Source: an uncultured Flavobacterium sp. (lineage in GTDB: Bacteria; Bacteroidota; Bacteroidia; Flavobacteriales; Flavobacteriaceae). From it: DNA of 64,000 nucleotides. Made by a program: the position numbers and the translations under genes. The notes below the pieces were generated by a model that saw nothing but the letters and a program-made list of their open reading frames with translations, was not told where the DNA came from and searched no databases. The DNA lies in assembly GCF_947632075.1 (NCBI RefSeq), contig NZ_CANRNX010000005.1:1-64000 (forward strand), in the 5' to 3' direction. Below, piece by piece: positions 44,152 through 52,884 of the stretch (positions are counted from its first letter, which is position 1; the number at the start of each line of letters is the position of its first letter).

Positions 44152-45081
44152 ATGAACACAGGAAGAGGTAAAAGCACCAGAGGTGGAAACGATAAGAAAA
44201 AACCGTCAGGTCCGCCAAGAAAAACAGCTTCAAAGAAAAAAAATAAAGACACGAAACCTTTCGCTTCAAAGAATATTTTTAGCGGAAATTCACCATATAA
44301 ATCAGATCGTAAACCTTTCGTAAAAGGAAATCAAGAAACCCCAGAGCAACCTAAAAAGGCTGTGCTTAAAAAAGGGTCTGATGATATTCGATTAAATAAA
44401 TATATATCAAATTCAGGAGTATGTTCTCGACGAGATGCCGATTTATATATTCAATCAGGTAACGTTACGGTTAATGGTGAAGTAGTTACTGAAATGGGAT
44501 ATAAAGTAAAACCAAATGACAAGGTTGTTTTTGATGGTGTGACTTTAAATCCAGAAAAGAAAGTTTATGTATTATTGAATAAGCCAAAAGGCTTTTCAAC
44601 TTCAGAAGACGAAAATGTATCAAGTGCTTATGATTTAGTACGAAATGCTTCAAGATCACTTCTTAAACCTGTAGGTCGAATGGACAAAACTACGGTTGGA
44701 TTATTATTGTTCACCAATGATAACGAAATGATTCAGAAGTTTACAAACGATGCACAGCGTTCTTCTAAATTATATCAAGTGAGTTTAGATAAAAACTTAA
44801 AGTTTGAAGATTTAGAAAAAATTCAAAAAGGTGTTTATATCAAAGACCATAAAGTTTGGGTTGAAGATGTGAACTATGTTGAAAACGAACCAAAAAGCGA
44901 AGTGGGTATTAAATTAAAAACATCGAACGTTAAAATTGTACGTGCGGTTTTTGAAAGTTTAGGATACAACGTTTTAAAACAAGATCGTGTAATGTTTGCA
45001 GGATTAACTAAGTGGGGAATTACTCGTGGGCAATGGCGTTTCTTAACAGAACAAGAGGTGATTAACCTTAAAAATATATAA
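44152..45081 (+). CDS. RsuA/RluB-family pseudouridine synthase
   Basis: A 309-residue protein. The first 75 residues are disordered, rich in Lys, Gly and Pro (GRGKSTRGGNDKKKPSG), common in Bacteroidota homologues. An S4 RNA-binding domain follows (IRLNKYISNSGVCSRRDAD), then the catalytic domain with GRMDKTTVGLLLFTND near 178; its Asp is the catalytic residue. It isomerises a uridine in rRNA, probably 23S as in RluB. It ends at a perfect terminator hairpin. Confidence 0.92.
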   Translation: MNTGRGKSTRGGNDKKKPSGPPRKTASKKKNKDTKPFASKNIFSGNSPYKSDRKPFVKGNQETPEQPKKAVLKKGSDDIRLNKYISNSGVCSRRDADLYIQSGNVTVNGEVVTEMGYKVKPNDKVVFDGVTLNPEKKVYVLLNKPKGFSTSEDENVSSAYDLVRNASRSLLKPVGRMDKTTVGLLLFTNDNEMIQKFTNDAQRSSKLYQVSLDKNLKFEDLEKIQKGVYIKDHKVWVEDVNYVENEPKSEVGIKLKTSNVKIVRAVFESLGYNVLKQDRVMFAGLTKWGITRGQWRFLTEQEVINLKNI

Positions 45082-45084
45082 TAG

Positions 45085-45114
45085 AAAAGCACTTCGAAAG
45101 AAGTGCTTTTTTTA
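45085..45114 (+). terminator. Rho-independent terminator of the pseudouridine synthase gene
   Basis: AAAAGCACTTC-GAAA-GAAGTGCTTTT then T run. The same 26-base hairpin sequence recurs after gpmI at 54414. Confidence 0.9.
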
Positions 45115-45164
45115 TGTTTAGAATTATTAAAAATTATTTATACTTTAGTATTAATAATCATTTT

Positions 45165-45680
45165 ATGCAAAAGGTATTTAAATATAAGAATTGGATTGAG
45201 GTTTTTATTGGAGTTTATAAAGATTGGTTGGATTTTAGTAGTTTAACAAATAAATGGGATAATAACTCAATCCAAATCCTCCATAATGAGCGTTATTTTG
45301 AATTATATTGGGCTGAAAAAAAATCTAAAGAAGATGTTTTAAAACTTTTAAGTAAATATATTTATGATGATTATCAAATAGATATGATTTATGAAGGTGA
45401 TGAGAATTTTCTCGAATTACTTAAATATGATAAATTTAGATTAGGTTTTAAAATATGGGAACATTTCTTTTTGAGTGAAATAAAAGAATCAAAGAAAAAC
45501 ATAAATCAAAAACTTGAAGAAGATATTTATTATTTATGGATGGATTTTAAATATTTTGGAGTTGATTGGTCTGATTTTATTTACTTAGCTGCTTTTTCAA
45601 AAAAACTTACTGAAAACGACTTGTATTCAAATTTTGAAAATTATTTTGATGATCTTGAAGCGTTTTTGTTTTCAAGATAA
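45165..45680 (+). CDS. Unknown cytoplasmic protein
   Basis: 171 residues from the ATG at 45165 (MQKVFKYKNWIEVFIGVYKD); the track start at 45114 falls in the terminator of the gene before it and is unlikely. It is acidic and aromatic-rich, with ERYFELYWAEKKSKEDVLKLL and, at the C-terminus, YFDDLEAFLF. The pattern faintly recalls small immunity-like proteins (SMI1/DUF2247 type) but I cannot support a family call. AT-rich, a lone gene between two terminators. Confidence 0.6.
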   Translation: MQKVFKYKNWIEVFIGVYKDWLDFSSLTNKWDNNSIQILHNERYFELYWAEKKSKEDVLKLLSKYIYDDYQIDMIYEGDENFLELLKYDKFRLGFKIWEHFFLSEIKESKKNINQKLEEDIYYLWMDFKYFGVDWSDFIYLAAFSKKLTENDLYSNFENYFDDLEAFLFSR

Positions 45681-45697
45681 TTTCAAGAATAATAAAA

Positions 45698-45726
45698 AAA
45701 TCCCAACCAGTAATTGATTGGGATTT
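45698..45726. terminator. Bidirectional terminator hairpin
   Basis: AAATCCCAA / TTGGGATTT with an 11-base loop and A/T tracts outside, between the convergent unknown gene and the M3 peptidase. Confidence 0.75.
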
Positions 45727-45733
45727 GTATTTT

Positions 45734-46258
45734 TTAGTTTAAACCACGTTTCTTTAAAAGTGGTTCAATTTTAGGATCTGCTCCTCTGAATTTTCTATAT
45801 AATTCAGCTGGGTCTTCGGTTCCACCTTTTTCTAAAATATTTACTCTAAATGATTTAGCTTTTTCTGGGTTAAATAGAGTTGTTGATTTAAATGCATCAA
45901 AAGCATCAGAATCTAAAACTTCGCTCCAAATGTAGCTGTAATATCCAGCTGAATATCCACCAGAGAAAATATGACTGAAATACGTACTTCTGTAACGAGG
46001 AATTATAGCGTCTGTTAAACCAATATTTTTCATTCCGCTTAATTCAAAAGTATTTAAATCTGTTGTAATTGGTTTTTCAATCGTGTGATATTGCAAATCT
46101 AATAACGATGCTGCTAAATATTCTGTAGTTGCAAAACCTTGATCAAAAGTTCCTGCATTTGTCATTTTTTCAATTAATGCATCAGGAATAACTTCACCAG
46201 TTTTATAATGCTTTGCAAACATTTTTAAAACTTCAGGCTCAGCTGCCCAATTTTCCAT
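45734..46258 (-). pseudogene. M3 family peptidase, C-terminal fragment after a frameshift
   Basis: This frame holds the last 174 residues of an M3 (Dcp-type) peptidase: MENWAAEPEVLKMFAKHYKT, then AASLLDLQYH, HIFSGGYSAGYYSYIWSEVL and FNPEKAKSFRVNILEKGG, all family-typical. Read one base over, the DNA just upstream gives DFVELPSQIMENW, the expected continuation of the N-terminal frame. The MENW methionine is therefore an internal residue, not a real start. A single base appears to be missing near 46280. Confidence 0.9.
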
Positions 46259-47871
46259 AATCTGAGATGGTAACTCAACAAGTCTCTTGAAACATTTGTT
46301 CCTGCTAAGCTTTTATAATTAACGTTAGAAAGTAATCCGTGTAATGCGTGACCAAATTCATGGAAATAAGTTGTTACTTCGTCAAACGTTAATAATGCTG
46401 GTGCATCTGCAGTTGGTTTGGTGAAATTACAAACAATTGAAATAACTGGAATTCTACGTTTTCCATCAACCATTTCTTGGTCGCGGAATGATGTCATCCA
46501 AGCACCTCCACGTTTAGAAACTCTTGGGAACATATCCATATATAAAATACCAATTAAAGTTCCATCTTTATCTGTAACTTCCCAAGTTGATACCTCATTG
46601 TGATATTTAGGAAGATTATTAACTTCTTTAAACTTTAAGCCGAATAAGTTTTCTGTCACTTGAAAAACTCCGTCGCGAACTTGGTCGATACTGAAATAAG
46701 GCTTCATTTCCTGTTCGTCTAAATCAAAACGTTCTTTACGAATTTTTTCAGCATAATAACGCCAATCTGCTGGAGTTACATTTTCATTAATCCCTTCTTT
46801 ACGCATCATTGCAGCAATATCTGCAGCTTCAACTTTAGCTTTCTCTAAAGCAGGAGTCCAAAGTTTGTTTAATAAAGCATTAACGTTTTCTGGATTTTTA
46901 GCCATGCTCTCTTCTAAAACATATTCTGCGTGATTTTTGTAACCTAAAAGTTGTGCCTTTTCCATACGAAGATTAGCAATTTGTTTTGCGATTTCTTTGT
47001 TGTCGTTAGCATTATCATTGTTACCTCTTTTTTGATAAGCATTCCAAATGGTTTGTCTTAACTCACGTTTGCTTGAATATTGTAAAAATGGCATTACGCT
47101 TGAATTACTCAAAGTAAATACCCATTTTCCGTCTTTATTTCTTGATTTAGCTTCTGCAGCAGCAGCTTCGATAATCTCAGAGGGTAATCCAGCTAAATCT
47201 TCTTTATTTTCGATAACTAATTCGTAAGCATTAGTTTCTGCCAACAGATTATCACCGTATTTCAAATTTAATAAAGAAAGTTCACTGTTTAATTTTCTTA
47301 ATTTGTCTTTATCTTCTACAGATAAATTCGCACCGCTTCTTACAAAACTCTTGTAAGTGTTATCTAATAACATTTTTTGTTCTGGTGTAAGCGCTAATTT
47401 TTCGTTTCCACCGATGCTGTAATCGTCATAAACTTTTTTAACACGTTTAAACAAATCTTCGTTTAAATTGATATTGTCTCTATGTTCAGACATTTTTGGC
47501 GCTAAATTCTGAGCGATTTTTTGTAACGTATCGTTAGTATTAGAGCTTGTTAAATTATAAAAAACAGAAGCAACTTTACCTAAAAGTACCCCAGAATTAT
47601 CTAAAGCTACAATTGTGTTTTCAAATGTTGCAGGTTCGTTGTTTTTTATAATTGCATCAATTTCTTGTTGTTGTTCTTTAATTCCTTCAAGAATTGCAGG
47701 TTCAAAATGTTCGTTTTTGATTAATTCAAAAGGAGGTGTTTGGTATGGAGTTTCCCAATTTGCAATAAGTGGATTGTCGTGTCCAGAAGTTGCAACGGTG
47801 TTTTCTTTTTTACAAGAAGTTACTGCCATTCCGAAAACAGTTGTTAGAATCAAAAAAGTTTTTTTATTCAT
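46225..47871 (-). pseudogene. M3 family peptidyl-dipeptidase, N-terminal part of a frameshifted gene
   Basis: A lipoprotein-type exported metallopeptidase: signal MNKKTFLILTTVFGMAVTSC with Cys20, then the M3 helical domain and the zinc motif FHEFGHALHG near residue 515. It goes off-frame after GTNVSRD, reading LLSYHLRLWKIGQ, so it loses the third zinc ligand (the Glu of DFVELPSQ) and the whole C-terminal lobe; as read, it would be inactive. The intact protein would be about 700 residues, normal for Dcp. The break sits in a short A/T run, so a sequencing or assembly error is a real possibility. Upstream there is a TATATTTG -7 box. Confidence 0.92.
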
Positions 47872-47896
47872 GTTGTAAAATTTAAACTATCAAATA

Positions 47897-47904
47897 CAAA
47901 TATA
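47897..47904 (-). promoter_or_regulatory. Predicted -7 box of the M3 peptidase gene
   Basis: The minus strand reads TATATTTG, 25 bases upstream of the ATG at 47871, next to the yceI terminator. Confidence 0.45.
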
Positions 47905-47920
47905 ATTATATAATCAAGAA

Positions 47921-47955
47921 AAAACGCATTCTGTTGAAGAATGCGTTTTTTTGTT
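47921..47955 (-). terminator. Terminator of the pirin-yceI unit
   Basis: AAAACGCATTCT / AGAATGCGTTTT forms a 12-bp stem with a short loop (GTTGA) and T/A tracts, downstream of the yceI stop. Confidence 0.85.
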
Positions 47956-47968
47956 TTATTAAGTTGAA

Positions 47969-48495
47969 TTATGCTTTAGCTAATTGAAGTTCAATATCAA
48001 GTTTAATTTCGTCACCGATTAAAACACCTCCAGTTTCTAAGGCTGAATTGTAAGTTAATCCCCAATCTTTACGGCTGATTTTTCCGTTAATGTTTAAAGC
48101 GATTTTTGTATTTCTCCAAGGATCTTTCATTTCGTTGCTCACTTCAACATCTAAAGTAATTGAATTAGAAATTCCGTGCATTTCTAAATCACCAGTTACT
48201 TTAAAATCATTTCCCGATCCAGTAATTGATTTTGATGTGAATTTTAATTCAGGAAATTTTTCTGCATCAAAAAAATCTGGACTAATTAAATGTCCATCAC
48301 GGTCTTTATTGTTTGTATTTATAGAATTAGTTTGCGCTTTAAAATCTAGTTTTGCATTTGCGAAATCTTCTTTTGAAAATGAATATCTGAAGTATAATCT
48401 TCAAACTGTCCTTTTACGTTTGTAAACATCATATCTTTTACTTTAAACCCAATCAAAGAGTGTGTAGGATCGATATTCCATTTTGTTGTACTCAT
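47969..48495 (-). pseudogene. YceI family protein gene, frameshifted
   Basis: The track shows only the C-terminal 70 codons. From the ATG at 48495 the frame gives MSTTKWNIDPTHSLIGFKVK...GQFEDYTSDIHF and then QKKISQMQN-stop. One base over, the same DNA reads SKEDFANAKLDFKAQTNSI, and continues through FPELKFTSKSITG and MHGISNSITLDVEV to the stop. The whole is a normal cytoplasmic YceI lipocalin-like protein of about 176 residues that binds isoprenoid-type ligands. One base seems lost in an A run at 48376-48379. No signal peptide. It is 16 bases downstream of pirin, in the same operon. Confidence 0.88.
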
Positions 48496-48511
48496 AATTT
48501 ATGTTTTTATA

Positions 48512-49228
48512 TTAATAATTAATTGTCATTGGCACTTCCATTAATAAAATCTCAGCGTTAGAGCTTGCTTTGATCGAAATAGATTCGATTTCAGAGATTC
48601 CAATAGCATCACGTTTATTTAATTCTTTGTCTCCAATGGTTACATCGCCTTCAATAATAAAAATGTATAAACCGTTTTTAGAATCTTTTAGTTGGTATGT
48701 TGTTTCAAAACCAGAATCTAACTTGCCTAAATGAAACCAAGCGTCTTGATGAATCCAAAGACCGGAGTCGTCTTTATTTGGCGAAATAATCTGTACTAAT
48801 TGATTTCTTACTTCAGGTAAAGTCATTTGATCATAACGAGGAGTAACATTTCTTTTATTTGGAAAAACCCAAATTTGTAAGAATTTAACTTCTTTATCAG
48901 AATTTGCATTGTATTCGCTATGCGTAATTCCAGTACCTGCACTCATTACTTGAATATCTCCTTCTTTAATGATTTCTTGAGAACCAATACTATCTCTATG
49001 TGCTAAATCACCAGAAAGTGGAATGGTAATTATTTCCATATTATCATGTGGATGTTCTCCAAAACCCATTCCGGCTGCAACAGTATCGTCGTTTAATACG
49101 CGTAAATTTCCAAAATGAATTCGTTCGTTGTTCATATATCCAGCGAAACTAAATGTATGAAAAGAGTGTAACCAACCATGGTTCGCTTCACCTCTTGTAT
49201 TTGCTTTGTGTAAAATATAATTTTTCAT
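48512..49228 (-). CDS. Pirin family protein
   Basis: 238 residues from the ATG at 49228 (MKNYILHKANTRGEANHGWL). Bicupin fold with the metal-site stretch GEHPHDNMEIITIPLSG near residue 57 and HSEYNANSD, and the C-terminal cupin. Pirins bind iron; some act as quercetin dioxygenases or redox-responsive regulators. A -7 box (TACTTTTG) overlapping a perfect 8-3-8 palindrome lies just upstream. It is followed by yceI and preceded by a Crp-like regulator gene, an arrangement that suggests shared stress or redox control. Confidence 0.92.
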   Translation of the reverse strand: MKNYILHKANTRGEANHGWLHSFHTFSFAGYMNNERIHFGNLRVLNDDTVAAGMGFGEHPHDNMEIITIPLSGDLAHRDSIGSQEIIKEGDIQVMSAGTGITHSEYNANSDKEVKFLQIWVFPNKRNVTPRYDQMTLPEVRNQLVQIISPNKDDSGLWIHQDAWFHLGKLDSGFETTYQLKDSKNGLYIFIIEGDVTIGDKELNKRDAIGISEIESISIKASSNAEILLMEVPMTINY

Positions 49229-49246
49229 TTTCTTTTGTTTATATAT

Positions 49247-49270
49247 CAAAAGTACAATACATTATTGTAC
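49247..49270 (-). promoter_or_regulatory. Pirin-yceI promoter with overlapping palindromic operator
   Basis: On the minus strand TACTTTTG (49254-49247) fits the -7 consensus. GTACAATA-CAT-TATTGTAC (49252-49270) is a perfect inverted repeat lying between the -7 box and the -33 region, where no TTG is found. A Crp-like regulator encoded 95 bases further upstream is the natural candidate binder. Confidence 0.6.
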
Positions 49271-49309
49271 AGTAAGGTTAATGTAAGTTAAGAAAAATTA
49301 ATGTAATAA

Positions 49310-49342
49310 AAAAGCGCCTAATTGTTTAGATTAGACGCTTTT
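49310..49342 (-). terminator. Terminator of the Crp-like regulator gene
   Basis: AAAGCGCCTAAT / ATTAGACGCTTT pairs as RNA with one G-U, loop TGTTTAG and a T run on the minus strand, directly after the regulator stop. It separates it from the pirin promoter. Confidence 0.8.
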
Positions 49343-49343
49343 A

Positions 49344-49925
49344 TTATTTGTTTCTTAATAGTTTACTTTTCATTTTACTAAAAAATTCTGGAGTTACTCC
49401 AATATAAGAAGCTATGTGTTTTTGTGGCAAACAGTTTTTAACTTCAGGATATTTTTTTGCGAAATTTTCGTAACGTTCTTCTGCAGAAAGTGAAAGTTTA
49501 TCAACTAATCTTTGTTGATTAGCAATTAAAGAGTTTTCGATTAAAATTCTAAAAAAACGCTCTGTTTTAGGAACAAGTTTATATAATTCCTCTTGTTTAT
49601 CTTTTGTTATAATATATACTTCTGCATCGTCTATAACTTCAATATAAGAATTACTTGGTTTTCCTGCTAAAAAACTATACATATCGGCAATCCACCAACC
49701 TGGGCTTGCAAATGAAAGCACATGTTCAGTTGCGTTTTCATCTATAGTATAATTTCTTATAATTCCTTGTTGAACAAAATATGCCCAATCTCCAATTTGG
49801 CCAGGTTTTAATAAAATTTCTTTATTTTTAAAAGAAGCAGTCTCAAATTGATTAAGTACAATTTGCTTCTCTTCTTCAGATAAATCTACATGTTTGGCTA
49901 TATTAATAAGTAGTAAATTTTCCAT
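49344..49925 (-). CDS. Crp/Fnr family transcriptional regulator
   Basis: A 193-residue regulator. The N-terminal cyclic-nucleotide-binding-like jelly roll spans about 10-120 (ILLKPGQIGDWAYFVQQGIIR, FASPGWWIADMYSFLAG); the C-terminal helix-turn-helix is CLPQKHIASYIGVTPEFFSKM near 165-186. There is no FNR-type Cys cluster. The effector is not evident. It is transcribed towards pirin and yceI but separated by a terminator and a promoter with a palindrome, so it more likely regulates than cotranscribes them. Confidence 0.9.
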   Translation of the reverse strand: MENLLLINIAKHVDLSEEEKQIVLNQFETASFKNKEILLKPGQIGDWAYFVQQGIIRNYTIDENATEHVLSFASPGWWIADMYSFLAGKPSNSYIEVIDDAEVYIITKDKQEELYKLVPKTERFFRILIENSLIANQQRLVDKLSLSAEERYENFAKKYPEVKNCLPQKHIASYIGVTPEFFSKMKSKLLRNK

Positions 49926-50079
49926 TTATTGAATATGTTATGACAATAAAATTACTCTGTTTTTCTTATAAAAAAAACATAAAGTTCAATATAGAATTAA
50001 AAATATTAAATTTTGTATATTGTGTTAAAAAAATGTATTTTTACTAATAAAAAAAGAAAATGCTAAAAAAAAGAAAATT

Positions 50080-50385
50080 ATGATGAGAGTTAAAAAAATT
50101 TCGCCAGATGATTTGATACATTTAAAATCAGATGATTTTTTTCATTTAAAGTTCGTTGAAAACGGTATCTATTTAAAGAAAATTTGTGATAATTATTTTT
50201 GTTTTGGAATTTTTGAAAATGACAAAATTTTAGGAATCGCTTTATTTAATAAAAGTAAGGTTATTGATTTTAAATTAAAAGCGTTATTTATTAAGGAACA
50301 GACAGATACAAATAAATTAACTTGGAATTTATTAAAACACGCAGAGGCGTACTTAACTCAACAAAACAAGATGTTAGTTTATTAA
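50080..50385 (+). CDS. Small GNAT-like protein of unknown function
   Basis: A 101-residue protein with a layout like the core of GNAT acyltransferases: FCFGIFENDKILGIALFNKS, then FKLKALFIKEQTDTNKLTWN and a final LLKHAEAYLTQQNKMLVY. The first and last strands of a full GNAT are missing, so it may be a truncated or minimal member. The L,D-transpeptidase remnant begins within or right after it in another frame. Function cannot be assigned. Confidence 0.5.
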   Translation: MMRVKKISPDDLIHLKSDDFFHLKFVENGIYLKKICDNYFCFGIFENDKILGIALFNKSKVIDFKLKALFIKEQTDTNKLTWNLLKHAEAYLTQQNKMLVY

Positions 50386-50402
50386 GAAAATTTATTTATT
50401 CG

Positions 50403-51950
50403 TTGTTAATAAAATCCATTACTTTATTTTCTGTCATTTTTTTTGTTGTATTAACAAGTTGCTCTTTAGAGACAGAGAAGATTAGAGAAGTTAAACAAAT
50501 GACTAGTTCTTTGATTTTTCCTTTTCGAATCAAGAAAGAAAAATTTTTTTCAGTGTGATCTGAAATTATCGATTTTTATCGAAATTCTAATCGCCAATTA
50601 GCTTGGACTTCTAAAATGAACCGAGAGGCTTTTCTATAGGAATTATTGAAATTAGAAAAAGATGAAATAAATATTCAGCATCTTCAACTTACTAAATTAG
50701 CATTCAGACATCGAGATTATAATAAAATGAATTTAGACGAAAAAAGTGAAATTGATATTGCTTTTACTAATACTTTTTTCACCGTCTCTAAATTGTTTAT
50801 ACACGGGAAAATTAATCCAAATAAATACTATTCAGATTGGATTGTACCACAAAGAGAGCTAGATTTTTTTAGAGAGCTAGAGCAAGTGCTATCTGATGCT
50901 TCATTTCAAGATTTTTTTGAAAAATACACACCTAAAAATGGTTATTATAATGGAATAAAGGACGCTATTCAGATTTATAAAAAATTACCTAATGATACTT
51001 TATTGAATATTTCATATCATGATATTTCTAAAATTAAGAAAAAATTAAATTATTATAATGATGCTCAATTCTCTGATTTTTCTGACAATATTTCAGTTGA
51101 TTTTACCGAGGCATTAAAACGTTTTCAGAAACGACATGGTTTATTCCCAAATGGAAAAATAGATGACGAAACTTTAATAGAGTTAAATGTTTCTAAAGAA
51201 GATAGATTACGACAACTAAAAGTTAATTTAGAACGTGCGCGTTGGTTTTATAACGATTTAGGACAGCATTATGTAATGGTTAATTTACCTGAATGTAAAT
51301 TGTTTTTGTTTTCTAATGGAAATTTACTTCAACAACATGATATTATAATAGGCACTAATGAAAGAAAGACTCCGATTTTATCATCTTCATTTAATAATTT
51401 GATATTAAATCCTACTTGGACGATTCCTCCAACCATTTTAAAAAATGATGTAGTTCCGAAAGCAACTTACAATTTAGATTATTTTTCAAATAATAGAATT
51501 ACAATATATGATAAAAAAGATAAAGCAGTTGATCCGTTAAATTGGAATTCTGATTTATTCAAAAACTATAGGTATGTTCAAAGTCCAGGGAGTAATAATG
51601 CACTTGGATTAATAAAATTTGATTTTCCAAATTCGCATAGTGTGTATTTACATGACACAAGTAATCGCTCTTTTTTTTTAAGAAAGAATCGAGATTTAAG
51701 CTCAGGTTGTGTTCGAGTTAAAGATCCTTTTGATTTAGCAATAGAAATATTAAAAATAGAAGCCATAGATTACTCAATGGCAGATCTAGAAAATATAATC
51801 AATATCGGTAATACTAAAAGAATTCCATTAAAACAGAAAGTTAAAATTCATCAGCATTATTGGACAGCTTGGAAAGATGAAAATGGAATTCAGTTCAGAA
51901 AAGACATTTATCAATTAGACAAAGCTTTATATAAAAGATTAATTAAGTAG
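50403..51950 (+). pseudogene. YcbB-type L,D-transpeptidase gene with two in-frame stop codons and no ATG start
   Basis: One continuous frame encodes a lipoprotein-like leader (LLIKSITLFSVIFFVVLTSC), an N-terminal domain (SEIIDFYRNSNRQLAWTS, NREAFL-stop-ELLKLEKDE), a peptidoglycan-binding helix (FTEALKRFQKRHGLFPNGKID) and a YkuD domain ending SSGCVRVKDPFDLAIEILK with the catalytic Cys. It is cut by TGA at 50556 and TAG at 50637, and the only start candidate before the leader is a TTG (50403). The track's 50646 ORF is the part after the second stop. Both stops could arise from C-to-T changes (CGA, CAG). The intact protein would be about 515 residues; it would form 3-3 cross-links. Likely a decaying gene. 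Confidence 0.8.
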
Positions 51951-52730
51951 AGTTGATTTCTTTAAGTATGCAGGATCACTATCATGATAAATAAACAAGC
52001 AGCTTTCATCTTTTATAAAATCAATAATTTCTTTATAGTTACTTAATGGCAATGCTGGACAGCCATAACTTCTTCCTAAGTAGCCTTGATTGTTAGCTAA
52101 ATTTTCATCTGCGTAATCAGCGCCGTGTATAACAATAGCTCGGCTTCTCGCATTATCATTAATTCCTTTTTCTAAGCCATCAAGTCTTAAAGAATAACCA
52201 TTTGCTCCATAATAAGTTTCAGCAGTTTTGTAGAAGCCTAAACTACTTTTATGGCTTTCTGGTGTATTTGAAAAATTTGTGGCATACTCTAAACCACTGT
52301 TTCTACCGTGAGATACAACCGTTTGAAAAATAATTTCATTCTTAACCATGTCAATAACCCACATTCTCTTTTCTGTAGAAGATTGTGTGAAATCGATAAT
52401 AGTTAAAATTTCTTTGTCTATTTTACCTTCAGATTTTAATTTATAATAACCTTTGAAAGCTGAGTCAAAACTTTGAATTTTTGGTTTTTCAAATTTCTTT
52501 TCATCAAGGTCCAAATATTTAGTTAAGATCATGTGATCTATGTTTTCAATTTTAAAATCTTTTTTTGTTAAAGAAGCAATTTCTTTACTTGAATTAGGTA
52601 CTATTTTTTTTGTTACCACCTTTTTCTTTCCGCCACCATTTTCATTGTTCAAATTTATTGAAAGGTTCATGTTTAAAGGGCCAATTAAAAATGTTCCTAT
52701 CAATACAATAGGTAATAAAGCTGTTTTCAT
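51939..52730 (-). CDS. Exported murein L,D-transpeptidase (YkuD_2 family)
   Basis: A 263-residue protein with an N-terminal signal or anchor (MKTALLPIVLIGTFLIGPLN), a linker rich in Lys, Asn and Ser, and a catalytic domain with TEKRMWVIDMVKNEII, RAIVIHGADYADE and GYLGRSYGCPALP, which contains the nucleophilic Cys. The family rearranges peptidoglycan stem peptides in the periplasm. It faces the broken YcbB-type gene and overlaps it tail to tail by 12 bases; with that gene lost, this would be the only intact L,D-transpeptidase seen in the window. Confidence 0.88.
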   Translation of the reverse strand: MKTALLPIVLIGTFLIGPLNMNLSINLNNENGGGKKKVVTKKIVPNSSKEIASLTKKDFKIENIDHMILTKYLDLDEKKFEKPKIQSFDSAFKGYYKLKSEGKIDKEILTIIDFTQSSTEKRMWVIDMVKNEIIFQTVVSHGRNSGLEYATNFSNTPESHKSSLGFYKTAETYYGANGYSLRLDGLEKGINDNARSRAIVIHGADYADENLANNQGYLGRSYGCPALPLSNYKEIIDFIKDESCLFIYHDSDPAYLKKSTLLN

Positions 52731-52838
52731 TACGCTAATCTCTTGTTTTTATGTTGTTTATAAAACGTAAATATAATATTTTTTATTTTTCACACAACTT
52801 ATTTTGTAGCTAATTAAAATTATTTTAACAAAATAGAT

Positions 52839-52866
52839 TTGGTGACTTTTATATTCATTAAATTTG
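52839..52866 (+). promoter_or_regulatory. Predicted gpmI promoter
   Basis: TTG at 52839 and TAAATTTG at 52859 with a 17-base spacer, 18 bases upstream of the ATG at 52885. It rules out the track start at 52864. Confidence 0.65.
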
Positions 52867-52884
52867 GCGAAACACAAACACAAC

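Noticed and set aside
50550-50640. Recoding (selenocysteine or readthrough) of TGA and TAG in the L,D-transpeptidase gene
   Set aside because: Two different stops close together with a missing ATG fit decay better; no SECIS-like hairpin was seen after the TGA.
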